Source: Pseudomonas cremoris (GTDB taxonomy: Bacteria > Pseudomonadota > Gammaproteobacteria > Pseudomonadales > Pseudomonadaceae). From it: a stretch of 64,000 nucleotides of DNA. The translations under genes and the position numbers were made by a program. Every line of letters begins with the position of its first letter. The stretch's first letter is position 1. The stretch covers positions 124,001 to 188,000 of the forward strand of contig NZ_JAAXCY010000014.1 in assembly GCF_014230465.1 (NCBI RefSeq), given 5' to 3'. Positions 1-7,541 of this stretch are shown here, piece by piece. The notes under the pieces were generated by a model. The model had not been told where the DNA came from. It was given only the letters and a program-made list of their open reading frames with translations, and did no database searches.

Positions 1-263
1 ACGGGGTGCGCGGCTTCGACCACTTCGATTTTCTTGCACGGGGCGCCGTGACCATAGCGGGTAACCACCAGGCCGGTGACTTCACCTTGCCAGCAGTTTT
101 CCACCACCAGCGCCATGGCGGCAGCGGCCTTGCCGGCGCCGATCACGATCACACGGCCACTGCGGTCGGCAGGGAGATAAGGTTCAAGGACTTGCCGGGG
201 GTGGGCGGCGTCGATGGCTGTGGCAAACAGCTCGCGAAGCAGGTGTTGCGGATCGACCGACAT
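1..263 (-). CDS. ttuD: Glycerate 2-kinase / hydroxypyruvate reductase (TtuD/GckA type), N-terminal part
   Basis: Only the first 87 codons are in the window; the gene runs off the left edge. The start is the ATG at 261-263. Residues 42-50 read GAGKAAAAM, the glycine-rich motif near the N-terminus of the MOFRL-type glycerate kinase family, which Pseudomonas genomes call TtuD, hydroxypyruvate reductase or glycerate kinase. It would convert the product of GlxR (D-glycerate) to 2-phosphoglycerate, or reduce hydroxypyruvate. It is the fourth gene of the gcl-hyi-glxR-ttuD order known from Pseudomonas, in the same direction. A REP pair separates it from glxR. The kinase-versus-reductase label is uncertain across the family. 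Confidence 0.85.
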   Translation of the reverse strand, partial: MSVDPQHLLRELFATAIDAAHPRQVLEPYLPADRSGRVIVIGAGKAAAAMALVVENCWQGEVTGLVVTRYGHGAPCKKIEVVEAAHP

Positions 264-330
264 AAGCGGGCTCCCGGGGGATTCTTGTTATTTGGGGTGC
301 ATCACGTTTCGGATTGGAATGCGATCAAAT

Positions 331-418
331 GTGGGAGCGGGCTTGCTCGCGAATGCGGTCTGACATCCAACATCCATGCCGACTGATCCACCGCTTTCGC
401 GAGCAAGCCCGCTCCCAC
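331..418. repeat. REP pair (REPIN), heads outward, between ttuD and glxR
   Basis: Two inverted copies of the 22-bp REP (core GGAGCGGGCTTGCTCGCGA) lie at 331-352 and 397-418 with a 44-bp loop. The flanks (about 308-330 and 419-437) resemble the loop sequences of other REP pairs here, such as those at 4812-4891 and 17991-18070, so this looks like the remnant of a longer alternating REP array. It lies inside the gcl operon. Confidence 0.92.
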
Positions 419-453
419 ATTTGACCGCATTTCAAAGGTAGGAGCGGGGTGTA

Positions 454-1347
454 CTACTTGTTGTCGCGGATCGAGAAGTTGGCCATATGTTCCAGGCCCT
501 TGATCAGCGCCGAGTGGTCCCAATTGCCGCCACCAATTGCCGTGCACGTACTGAACACCTGTTGCGTGCCAGCGGTGTTCGGCAGGTTGATCCCCAGCTC
601 CTTGGCACCGGCCAACGCCAGGTTCAAATCCTTCTGGTGCAGGTTGATACGGAAGCCCGGATCGAAGGTGCCCTTGATCATGCGTTCGCCATGCACTTCC
701 AAAATCTTCGACGAAGCAAAACCACCCATCAGTGCTTCACGCACCTTGGCCGGATCCGCACCGTTCTTGGAGGCGAACAGCAGCGCTTCGGCCACCGCCT
801 GGATGTTCAGCGCAACGATGATCTGGTTGGCCACCTTGGCGGTCTGGCCGTCGCCATTGCCGCCCACCAGGGTGATGTTCTTGCCCATGGCCTGGAACAG
901 CGGCAGGGCGCGTTCGAAGGTCTGCGGCTCGCCACCGATCATGATGCTCAGGCTGCCAGCCTTGGCGCCCACTTCACCGCCGGACACGGGTGCATCCAGG
1001 TACTGCGCGCCGGTCCCGTTGATCTTGGCGGCAAATGCCTTGGTGGCGGTGGGGGAGATCGAACTCATGTCGATCACCACCTTGTTTGGCGACAGGCCAG
1101 CGGCCACGCCGTCGGCGCGGAACAGCACGTCATCGACCTGTGGGGTGTCGGGCACCATCACGATGATGAACTCGGCTTCCTGAGCCACTTGCTGCGGGCT
1201 GGCCAAGGCGATGGCGCCGGCGTCGATCAGCGCTTGAGGCGCCTTGCCGTGGTGCTCGGAGAGGAACAGTTGGTGACCTGCTTTTTGCAGGTTCGCGGCC
1301 ATGGGTTGACCCATGATGCCGGTGCCGATAAATCCGATTTTAGCCAT
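454..1347 (-). CDS. glxR: Tartronate semialdehyde reductase (2-hydroxy-3-oxopropionate reductase)
   Basis: A 297-residue beta-hydroxyacid dehydrogenase that reduces tartronate semialdehyde, the product of Gcl, to D-glycerate. Residues 5-13 (GFIGTGIMG) are the Rossmann dinucleotide motif, residues 119-133 (DAPVSGGEVGAKAGS) the substrate-binding segment, and Lys171 in the GGNGDGQTAK stretch the expected catalytic lysine. The length is normal. It lies downstream of gcl and hyi on the same strand, with a REPIN in the 174-bp gap before it. 3-Hydroxyisobutyrate dehydrogenase is the closest alternative family, but the operon context favours GlxR. Confidence 0.95.
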   Translation of the reverse strand: MAKIGFIGTGIMGQPMAANLQKAGHQLFLSEHHGKAPQALIDAGAIALASPQQVAQEAEFIIVMVPDTPQVDDVLFRADGVAAGLSPNKVVIDMSSISPTATKAFAAKINGTGAQYLDAPVSGGEVGAKAGSLSIMIGGEPQTFERALPLFQAMGKNITLVGGNGDGQTAKVANQIIVALNIQAVAEALLFASKNGADPAKVREALMGGFASSKILEVHGERMIKGTFDPGFRINLHQKDLNLALAGAKELGINLPNTAGTQQVFSTCTAIGGGNWDHSALIKGLEHMANFSIRDNK

Positions 1348-1413
1348 GAGAAATTCCTCTTGTTATTCGGTGGGCAGGCCTGTCGCGGTCTGCCAAACAC
1401 AGGAAGTCCAAAT

Positions 1414-1498
1414 GTGGGAGCGGGCTTGCTCGCGAAGGTCTTTCATTCAACAGCTGCGTCGACTGAGACTCCGCTTTCGCGAGCAAGCCCGCTCCCAC
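1414..1498. repeat. REP pair (REPIN), heads outward, between glxR and hyi
   Basis: Inverted REP copies at 1414-1435 and 1477-1498 flank a loop of about 41 bp whose last part (gactgagactccgctt) resembles the loop of the pair at 331-418. It sits 3' of hyi and 5' of glxR inside a co-directional operon, so the transcript can fold a strong hairpin there. Confidence 0.92.
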
Positions 1499-1521
1499 AT
1501 GTGGGTTTTGTGTTGTGTCGG

Positions 1522-2304
1522 TTAGATCGCGTTGTGGGTCTTGAGCCAGCCAAGGCCGGCTTCGGTGGTGGTCAGCGGCTTGTATTCGCAACCCACCCAG
1601 CCCTGGTAACCAATGCGGTCCAAGTGTTCGAACAGGAAGCGATAGTTGATCTCACCGGTGCCCGGCTCGTTGCGTCCTGGGTTGTCCGCCAGCTGGATAT
1701 GGTTGATCTCACCCAGGTGCGCGGCCATGGTGCGGGCCAGGTCGCCTTCCATGATTTGCATGTGATAGATGTCGTACTGCAGGAACAGATTGGCGCTGCC
1801 CACCTGCTCGCGAATCGACAGGGCTTGGGCCGTGTTGTTCAGGTAGAAACCCGGGATGTCGCGGGTGTTGATCATCTCCATCACCAGCTTGATCCCCACC
1901 GCTTGCAGCTTGTCGGCGGCGTACTTGAGGTTGGCGACGAAGGTTTTTTCCAGGGTTTCGTCATCCACACCGGCAGGACGAATACCCGCCAGGCAGTTGA
2001 TCTGGGTGTTGCCCAGCACTTGGGCGTAGGCGATGGCCAGGTTGACCCCGGCGCGGAACTCCTCGACCCGATCCGGGTGGCACGCCAGGCCGCGTTCGCC
2101 CTGGGCCCAGTCACCGGCTGGCAGGTTGAACAGCACTTGGGTCAGGCCGTTGGCGTCGAGATGTGCCTTGATTTCAGCCGAGCTGAATTCGTAGGGGAAC
2201 AGGTACTCGACACCTTCGAAGCCCGCCTTGGCGGCCGCTTTGAAGCGAGCAAGAAAGTCCTGCTCGGTGAACAGCATGGACAGGTTGGCGGCGAAACGCG
2301 GCAT
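1522..2304 (-). CDS. hyi: Hydroxypyruvate isomerase
   Basis: A 260-residue protein of the xylose isomerase/AP-endonuclease-2 TIM-barrel family, which interconverts hydroxypyruvate and tartronate semialdehyde. The start chosen is the ATG at 2302-2304 (MPRFAANLSML), the conserved N-terminus of Hyi and 10 bp from the gcl stop. An in-frame upstream start would only add a stretch overlapping gcl. The core contains the metal-site segments GCEYKP near the C-terminus and QYDIYH in the middle. It follows gcl directly, so the two are probably co-translated. Confidence 0.94.
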   Translation of the reverse strand: MPRFAANLSMLFTEQDFLARFKAAAKAGFEGVEYLFPYEFSSAEIKAHLDANGLTQVLFNLPAGDWAQGERGLACHPDRVEEFRAGVNLAIAYAQVLGNTQINCLAGIRPAGVDDETLEKTFVANLKYAADKLQAVGIKLVMEMINTRDIPGFYLNNTAQALSIREQVGSANLFLQYDIYHMQIMEGDLARTMAAHLGEINHIQLADNPGRNEPGTGEINYRFLFEHLDRIGYQGWVGCEYKPLTTTEAGLGWLKTHNAI

Positions 2305-2314
2305 AGGGTTCTCC

Positions 2315-4090
2315 TTAATCGAGCAGGGAAATAGCGGTCGGCGCGTCATTGCCCACCAGTGCCAGATCTTCGAATTCGTTGACGGCGTTGATCTCGGTGC
2401 CCATGGAAATATTGGTCACGCGCTCCAGGATGATCTCGACGATCACCGGCACCTTGAACTCTTCGATCATCTCTTGTGCCTTGCGCAAGGCCGGCTGGAT
2501 CTGGCCTGGTTCAAACACACGCAGGGCCTTGCAACCGAGGCCTTCGGCAACGGCGACGTGGTCGACGCCATAGCCGTTCAGTTCCGGTGCGTTGAGGTTG
2601 TCGAAGGACAGCTGCACGCAGTAATCCATCTCGAAACCACGCTGCGCCTGGCGGATCAGCCCCAGGTAGGAGTTGTTCACCACCACGTGGATGTACGGCA
2701 GCTTGAACTGCGCGCCCACGGCCAGTTCTTCGATCATGAACTGGAAGTCATAGTCGCCGGACAGTGCCACCACCTTGCGGCTCGGGTCGGCCTTGACCAC
2801 GCCGAGGGCTGCCGGAATGGTCCAGCCCAGCGGGCCGGCCTGGCCGCAGTTGATCCAATGGCGAGGCTTGTACACGTGCAGGAACTGCGCGCCGGCAATC
2901 TGCGACAGGCCGATGGTGCTGACGTAGCAGGTGTCTTTGCCGAACACTTGGTTCATCTCTTCGTAGACGCGTTGCGGTTTGACCGGCACGTTGTCGAAGT
3001 GAGTCTTGCGGTGCAGGGTGGCCTTGCGCTGCTGGCAGTCGTTCAACCAGGCGCTGCGGTCCTTGAGCTTGCCGGCGGCTTTCCACTCGCGGGCGACCTC
3101 GATGAACATCGTCAGTGCGGAACCGGCGTCGGACACGATGCCCAGGTCCGGGGTGAATACGCGGCCGATTTGCGTCGGCTCGATGTCGACGTGAATGAAC
3201 TTGCGACCTTCGGTGTACACCTCAACCGAACCGGTGTGGCGGTTGGCCCAACGGTTACCGATACCCAGCACGACGTCCGACTTGAGCATCGTCGCGTTGC
3301 CGTAGCGATGGGAGGTTTGCAGGCCAACCATGCCGACCATCTGCGGGTGATCGTCGGGGATCGTGCCCCAGCCCATCAGGGTCGGGATCACTGGAATGCC
3401 GGTCAATTCAGCGAACTCCACCAGCAGCTCGCTGGCGTCGGCGTTGATCACGCCACCGCCGCTGACCAGCAATGGTCGCTCAGCCTGGTCGAGAAGGGCA
3501 AGGGCTTTCTCGACTTGCACGCGGGTCGCCAATGGCTTGGCTAGGGGCAGCGGCTGGTAGGCGTCGATGTCGAATTCGATCTCGGCCATTTGCACGTCGA
3601 ACGGCAGGTCGATCAGCACCGGGCCTGGGCGGCCGGAGCGCATTTCGTAGAAGGCTTTCTGGAACGCGTACGGCACTTGGCCGGGTTCCAGGACAGTGGT
3701 AGCCCACTTGGTCACCGGCTTGACGATGCTGGTGATGTCCACGGCCTGGAAGTCTTCCTTGTGCATACGTGCACGCGGGGCTTGGCCAGTGATGCACAGG
3801 ATCGGAATCGAGTCCGCCGAGGCGCTGTACAGGCCGGTGACCATGTCGGTACCCGCCGGGCCCGAAGTGCCGATGCACACGCCGATGTTGCCGGCCTTGG
3901 TGCGGGTGTAACCCTCGGCCATGTGGGAGGCGCCTTCAACGTGGCGAGCAAGGACGTGATCGATGCCACCCACCTTCTGCAAGGCCGAGTACAGCGGGTT
4001 GATCGCGGCGCCTGGGATACCGAAGGCGGTGTCCACGCCTTCACGACGCATCACCAGGACTGCGGCTTCGATTGCTCTCATTTTGCTCAT
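2315..4090 (-). CDS. gcl: Glyoxylate carboligase (tartronate-semialdehyde synthase)
   Basis: A 591-residue thiamine-diphosphate enzyme that condenses two glyoxylates to tartronate semialdehyde and CO2. It is closely similar to E. coli Gcl throughout, from [19 protein letters not shown] at the start, through [10 protein letters not shown] and the FAD-binding-type middle domain, to the C-terminal ThDP domain with GDYDF...VVNN. The ATG at 4088-4090 is chosen because it matches the family N-terminus; a longer reading frame upstream crosses the operator. First gene of the gcl-hyi-glxR-ttuD operon, which channels glyoxylate (from purine, allantoin or glycol breakdown) to glycerate. Two TTGTATACAA palindromes lie upstream. 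Confidence 0.97.
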   Translation of the reverse strand: MSKMRAIEAAVLVMRREGVDTAFGIPGAAINPLYSALQKVGGIDHVLARHVEGASHMAEGYTRTKAGNIGVCIGTSGPAGTDMVTGLYSASADSIPILCITGQAPRARMHKEDFQAVDITSIVKPVTKWATTVLEPGQVPYAFQKAFYEMRSGRPGPVLIDLPFDVQMAEIEFDIDAYQPLPLAKPLATRVQVEKALALLDQAERPLLVSGGGVINADASELLVEFAELTGIPVIPTLMGWGTIPDDHPQMVGMVGLQTSHRYGNATMLKSDVVLGIGNRWANRHTGSVEVYTEGRKFIHVDIEPTQIGRVFTPDLGIVSDAGSALTMFIEVAREWKAAGKLKDRSAWLNDCQQRKATLHRKTHFDNVPVKPQRVYEEMNQVFGKDTCYVSTIGLSQIAGAQFLHVYKPRHWINCGQAGPLGWTIPAALGVVKADPSRKVVALSGDYDFQFMIEELAVGAQFKLPYIHVVVNNSYLGLIRQAQRGFEMDYCVQLSFDNLNAPELNGYGVDHVAVAEGLGCKALRVFEPGQIQPALRKAQEMIEEFKVPVIVEIILERVTNISMGTEINAVNEFEDLALVGNDAPTAISLLD

Positions 4091-4117
4091 GGTTTTGGTG
4101 CCTCTTGCGTTTTGTAA

Positions 4118-4127
4118 TTGTATACAA
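4118..4127. promoter_or_regulatory. Palindromic operator candidate, gcl-proximal copy
   Basis: Perfect 10-bp palindrome TTGTATACAA, 28 bp upstream of the gcl start. An identical copy lies at 4246-4255, 128 bp away. The pattern resembles sites of GntR/FadR-type regulators. In P. putida the gcl operon is controlled by a GntR-type repressor, GclR; that this is its site is inference. Confidence 0.6.
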
Positions 4128-4245
4128 GTGGTGTCTGGACAAAGTGTATTCACGGCGAGCAGCGCAGGTCAATCCATTTTATTGGCAGGCCTTTGCGTTC
4201 GTCGGAAGGCATTTTTTCGACGTATGGAAGGTTTGTGCGAAAATA

Positions 4246-4255
4246 TTGTATACAA
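4246..4255. promoter_or_regulatory. Palindromic operator candidate, glcG-proximal copy
   Basis: Second perfect TTGTATACAA palindrome, in the same divergent region, 91 bp upstream of the glcG-like gene. Identical to the copy at 4118-4127 with similar AT-rich flanks. The spacing of 128 bp, about 12 helical turns, would allow looping or separate control of the two divergent promoters. Confidence 0.6.
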
Positions 4256-4345
4256 AAACAAATGTCATTGTGTTCTATTTGTTTGATCGAGCATCTGATC
4301 TTTCAGGTCTCCACCGGTTTTCCATAACAAGATAAGGACGGCACC

Positions 4346-4786
4346 ATGAGCGCTTTAACCTTGAAAATTGCCACCCAACTGGCCAGCCAGGCCCTCACCG
4401 CAGGACGCACCATTTCGGCGGCACCCCTGACTATTGCGGTGCTCGACAGCGGCGGCCATCTCGTCACCCTGCAACGGGAAGACGGCGCCAGCCTGTTGCG
4501 CCCGCAGATCGCCATCGGCAAGGCCTGGGGTGCGATTGCGCTGGGCAAGGGCTCACGCTTGCTGGCACTGGACGCGCAGCAACGCCCGGCATTTATCGCG
4601 GCGTTGAACAGCCTGGGGCAGGGCAGCGTGGTGCCGGCACCGGGTGGGGTGTTGATTCGGAATCTGGATGGAGTGGTGCTGGGGGCGATCGGGATCAGCG
4701 GGGATACGTCGGATATTGACGAGCAGTGTGCAATCACGGCGATAGAGGGGGTTGGGTTGTTGGCGGATGCGGGGGTTTCGGCTTGA
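4346..4786 (+). CDS. GlcG/HbpS-like protein (DUF336 family)
   Basis: A 146-residue single-domain protein of the GlcG/HbpS (DUF336) family. Typical family features are VLDSGGHLVTLQREDGA near residues 32-48, IGKAWGAIALGKGSR, and the glycine-rich GGVLIRNLDGVVLGAIGISG. Members are associated with haem or cobalamin binding or with glycolate and glyoxylate loci, but the reaction, if any, is not established. It is divergent from gcl and shares its operator region, which points to a role in glyoxylate or glycolate metabolism. No signal peptide is seen. The start ATG follows AAGGACGGCACC. Confidence 0.85.
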   Translation: MSALTLKIATQLASQALTAGRTISAAPLTIAVLDSGGHLVTLQREDGASLLRPQIAIGKAWGAIALGKGSRLLALDAQQRPAFIAALNSLGQGSVVPAPGGVLIRNLDGVVLGAIGISGDTSDIDEQCAITAIEGVGLLADAGVSA

Positions 4787-4811
4787 TTTTTCGCTGACTG
4801 ATAGGGCCTCT

Positions 4812-4891
4812 TCGCGAGCAAGCCCGCTCCCACATTTGACTGCATTTCAAAGTTGAAACTCGGTCAAATGTGGGAGCGGGCTTGCTCGCGA
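4812..4891. repeat. REP pair, heads inward, 3' of the glcG-like gene and RAYT gene
   Basis: Inverted REP copies at 4812-4833 and 4870-4891. The loop (tgactgcatttcaaagttga...) resembles the sequence flanking the REPIN at 331-418. It lies between the convergent ends of the DUF336 gene and the RAYT gene. The right REP begins the 46-bp direct repeat described under the RAYT locus. Confidence 0.92.
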
Positions 4892-4917
4892 ATCCCACAG
4901 GCAACTCGGTCTCTGCT

Positions 4918-5376
4918 CTAAACCCAAATCGCATCCCACAGCGGATAGTCGCCAACCCGCTCCACCAAGCCTGCCCGCAAAGGATTGGCCACCACATACC
5001 GAGCCATTTTCACCAAATCATCCTCTTTTCGCAGTGCCCGGTCATGAAAGCTGGTTTGCCAAAGGCGGCCTTTACGGCCTGTGGCGCCATTCACACTTCG
5101 GGTACTGTTGGATTTCACCTGACACATCAAATCGCCTAATGAGCCCTTTTGCAGTTCGACCAGCCAGTGGAAATGGTCAGGCATCACCACCCATGCCAGG
5201 GAGTTCGCCAAGCCTTGATAGTGAGCGAGTCTAAATTGCCAAACCACCAAGCGACCCAGATGAAAGTTACTGAAAATTGGCACACGTTCGTGGGTGTTGG
5301 TGGTGATCAGATAAATGCGATTGCGTTCGCTGAACCGCCCGATACGCAGGCGGTGTGAGGTAGCAAGATCAGGCAT
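4918..5376 (-). CDS. rayT: REP-associated tyrosine transposase (RAYT, TnpA-REP)
   Basis: A 152-residue protein related to IS200/IS605 Y1 transposases. Residues 65-74 (MPDHFHWLVE) carry the HUH metal motif (His68, His70), and Tyr127 in ARYVVANPLRAGL is the expected nucleophile that forms the 5'-phosphotyrosine link. The usual N-terminal YLITTNTHERVPIF segment and the C-terminal tail are present, so it looks intact. The start ATG at 5374-5376 follows AGAGG with good spacing. RAYTs are thought to cut and spread REP/REPIN sequences; the REPs on both sides of this gene are the same type found throughout the window, so it is their probable partner. Confidence 0.93.
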   Translation of the reverse strand: MPDLATSHRLRIGRFSERNRIYLITTNTHERVPIFSNFHLGRLVVWQFRLAHYQGLANSLAWVVMPDHFHWLVELQKGSLGDLMCQVKSNSTRSVNGATGRKGRLWQTSFHDRALRKEDDLVKMARYVVANPLRAGLVERVGDYPLWDAIWV

Positions 5377-5473
5377 TCCATGGCCTCTCTTCAGTGGGGG
5401 TTCTGAGAGGCTAGGTCTGGGTGGTTGATGCTGATGGCTAGGCTTTTGGCAGGATGTGTCTGGGAGGGTGCTT

Positions 5474-5563
5474 TCGCGAGCAAGCCCGCTCCCACATTGG
5501 ATCTCCAGTGTTCATACATTGTGTGTCTGGCATCAATCCCTGTGGGAGCGGGCTTGCTCGCGA
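5474..5563. repeat. REP pair, heads inward, upstream of RAYT
   Basis: Inverted REP copies at 5474-5495 and 5542-5563, 46 bp apart. The loop (tggatctccagtgttcatac...) is unlike the other loops here. It lies between the RAYT start and the 3' end of the TetR gene. The second REP is the beginning of the right 46-bp direct repeat. Confidence 0.92.
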
Positions 5564-5585
5564 ATCCCACAGGCAACTCGGTCTC

Positions 5586-6191
5586 TCAGTCCGGCTCACA
5601 CCCCTTCAACACCAACCGAATAATCGTCTGCGCCGCCGCTTCATAATCCGCTTCATCCAGCTTGGCCTTCCCGGTCACTGCCGAAATCTGCCAGTCAAAA
5701 TCCGCATACGTCTGCGTCGCCGCCCAGATGCTGAACATCAGGTGGTTGGGGTCAATGGCCGCGATCAGACCGCGATCTACCCAGTTTTGGATGCAGTTGA
5801 TGTTGTGCTTGGCCTGGGCGTTGAGTTGCTCGACCTGGTCAGCGCTGAGGTGCGGGGCGCCGTGCATGATTTCGCTGGCAAAGACCTTGGAGGCGAACGG
5901 CAGGTCGCGGGAGATGCGGATTTTCGAGCGGATGTAATTGCTCAGCACTTCCTTGGGCTCGCCCTCCGGGTTGAACGGCGTGGAGGCGGCCAGGATCGGC
6001 TCGATAATGCTTTCGAGCACCTCGCGGTAGAGGTTGTCCTTGGACTTGAAGTAGTAATAGACGTTGGGCTTGGGCAGCCCGGCCTTGGCGGCGATGTCGC
6101 TGGTTTTGGTCGCGGCGAAGCCCTTGTCGGCAAACTCCTCGCTCGCCGCCCGCAGGATTTTTTCTTTATTACGCTCGCGAATGCTGCTCAT
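5586..6191 (-). CDS. TetR-family transcriptional regulator, RutR-like
   Basis: A 201-residue one-component regulator. The N-terminal helix-turn-helix covers about residues 29-48 (KTSDIAAKAGLPKPNVYYYF). The C-terminal ligand domain matches the RutR (YcdC) type, with SRDLPFASKVFASEIMHGAP and HLMFSIWAATQTYADF. The start ATG (6189-6191) follows CCAGG; an in-frame extension to 6230 lacks support. It is divergent from the muxABC efflux operon with a 212-bp gap containing several palindromes, so it probably represses that operon, itself or both. RutR homologues answer to pyrimidines, but the ligand of this protein is unknown. Its stop codon lies at the edge of the RAYT direct repeat. Confidence 0.88.
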   Translation of the reverse strand: MSSIRERNKEKILRAASEEFADKGFAATKTSDIAAKAGLPKPNVYYYFKSKDNLYREVLESIIEPILAASTPFNPEGEPKEVLSNYIRSKIRISRDLPFASKVFASEIMHGAPHLSADQVEQLNAQAKHNINCIQNWVDRGLIAAIDPNHLMFSIWAATQTYADFDWQISAVTGKAKLDEADYEAAAQTIIRLVLKGCEPD

Positions 6192-6240
6192 AAACCTGGA
6201 ATTTCCTTGCCAAGACTGGCGGTTGCGCATGGTAGCACCG

Positions 6241-6308
6241 GCGCTGCGCAGCGCTCAAGAATCGTGCCGCAGCCCGTGTACCACGGGCGTTACACAGACA
6301 TTGTCTGT
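6241..6308. promoter_or_regulatory. Cluster of palindromes between tetR and muxA
   Basis: Three separate palindromes lie in the divergent region: GCGCTGCGCAGCGC (6241-6254, perfect), GCCCGTGTACCACGGGC (6272-6288, 7-bp arms) and ACAGACATTGTCTGT (6294-6308, 7-bp arms around one base). The last is of typical TetR-operator size and is the best candidate site for the adjacent regulator. Which one is bound is inference. Confidence 0.45.
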
Positions 6309-6403
6309 CTTGAGGCTGAACGCATTCAAGGTAGTACAGGCAGGCGTCGGGCAGGCTGCTAGAGTTCAGGTCAACCTAGTATTGGGCTTTCGAGTGAGAA
6401 ACC

Positions 6404-7528
6404 GTGGAGAAACGCAAACGACGTACGTTCGCCTGGATCATCGGCGCCGTGCTGGTGGTGTTGGTGATTGCCCTCGGCCTGCATTTTTTGGGCGGCGCGC
6501 CCAAGGCCAAACCGCCGTCTCCCGGTGAGCCGGTCGCTGTGGTGCCGGTGGTGTTGCAGGACGTGCCGGTCTATATCGACGCTCTTGGCACCGTGACGCC
6601 AACCCGCAGTGTCACCGTGGTCAGCCAGGTCGATGGCATCCTCAGCAGCGTCGAATTCAAGGAAGGCCAGCACGTCAGCAAGGGCCAGGTGATCGCCCGT
6701 ATCGACGACCGCGCGCTCAAGGCGCAATTGGCAGTGGCCAAAGGCACGTTGGCCCATGACCAGGCTGTACTCGCCAACGCCCAACGCGACTTGGCCCGCT
6801 ACCGTGATCTGGTCAAGGCCGGCTCCACCAGTCAACAAACCCTCGATACCCAGGCCTCCCTGGTCCAGCAGCAACAAGGCACCGTGGCCGCTGACCAAGG
6901 CAATGTGCAGAACCTTGAAGTGCAACTGAGCTACTGCACCATCACCTCGCCGGTAGATGGCGTGGTCGGTTTGCGCCAAGTCGACCCGGGCAATTACGTG
7001 ACCACCACCAGTACCACCGGCATCGTGGTCATCACCCAGATGAACCCGGCCACCGTGGTGTTTGCCGTGCCCGAGGATGACCTTGGCGCGATCAACCAGG
7101 CACTGGCCCGTGGCAGCGTCACGGTGCTGGCCTACGACCGCAATAAAAAGTCCCTGCTGGCCACGGGCAACCTGCTGGCTCTGGATAACCAGGTGGACAC
7201 CAGCACCGGCACAATCAAGGTCAAGGCGCAGTTCGATGATTCGGGCAATGCGTTGTTTCCCAACCAATTCGTCAACGCACGCTTGAAAGCCGACACCTTG
7301 AGCCAGGTGGCCGTGGTGCCGACCCGTGCGATCCAGCACGGCAGCAAGGGCGACTTCGTGTTTGTGGTCAACGGCAACAAGGCCAGCCTGCGCAACGTGA
7401 AGACGGGCGCGTCGATGGGCGATGTTTCGGCGATCCTCGACAACGGCGTCAAGCCGGGCGAACAGGTGGTGACCGAAGGGGCCGACAAACTGGACGATGG
7501 ATCGCCCGTGAAGGTCGTCGCCCAGTGA
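6404..7528 (+). CDS. muxA: RND efflux periplasmic adaptor subunit (MuxA/MdtA type)
   Basis: A 374-residue membrane fusion protein, with one N-terminal membrane segment (about residues 9-27), then the barrel-sandwich/lipoyl half ([16 protein letters not shown]...), an alpha-hairpin (about 100-165) and the matching C-terminal half with [22 protein letters not shown]. It bridges the inner-membrane pumps MuxB/MuxC to the outer-membrane channel. The start is GTG at 6404 (no ATG is near). muxB begins 13 bp after its stop. The order adaptor, two RND pumps, outer-membrane factor is that of mdtABC and of P. aeruginosa muxABC-opmB. Confidence 0.93.
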   Translation: MEKRKRRTFAWIIGAVLVVLVIALGLHFLGGAPKAKPPSPGEPVAVVPVVLQDVPVYIDALGTVTPTRSVTVVSQVDGILSSVEFKEGQHVSKGQVIARIDDRALKAQLAVAKGTLAHDQAVLANAQRDLARYRDLVKAGSTSQQTLDTQASLVQQQQGTVAADQGNVQNLEVQLSYCTITSPVDGVVGLRQVDPGNYVTTTSTTGIVVITQMNPATVVFAVPEDDLGAINQALARGSVTVLAYDRNKKSLLATGNLLALDNQVDTSTGTIKVKAQFDDSGNALFPNQFVNARLKADTLSQVAVVPTRAIQHGSKGDFVFVVNGNKASLRNVKTGASMGDVSAILDNGVKPGEQVVTEGADKLDDGSPVKVVAQ

Positions 7529-7541
7529 GGAGCCGCCGAAC

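Larger units (their letters stand above)
4869..5586. mobile_element. RAYT locus bounded by a 46-bp direct repeat
   Basis: Bases 4869-4914 and 5541-5586 are identical over 46 bp and in the same orientation: one REP followed by the non-REP tail AATCCCACAGGCAACTCGGT plus CTCT. The repeats enclose the RAYT gene (4918-5376) and one further REP at 5474-5495. No other copy of this tail is seen in the window. RAYT genes are normally single-copy and flanked by their cognate REPs; whether this unit still moves cannot be told from sequence. Confidence 0.75.
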
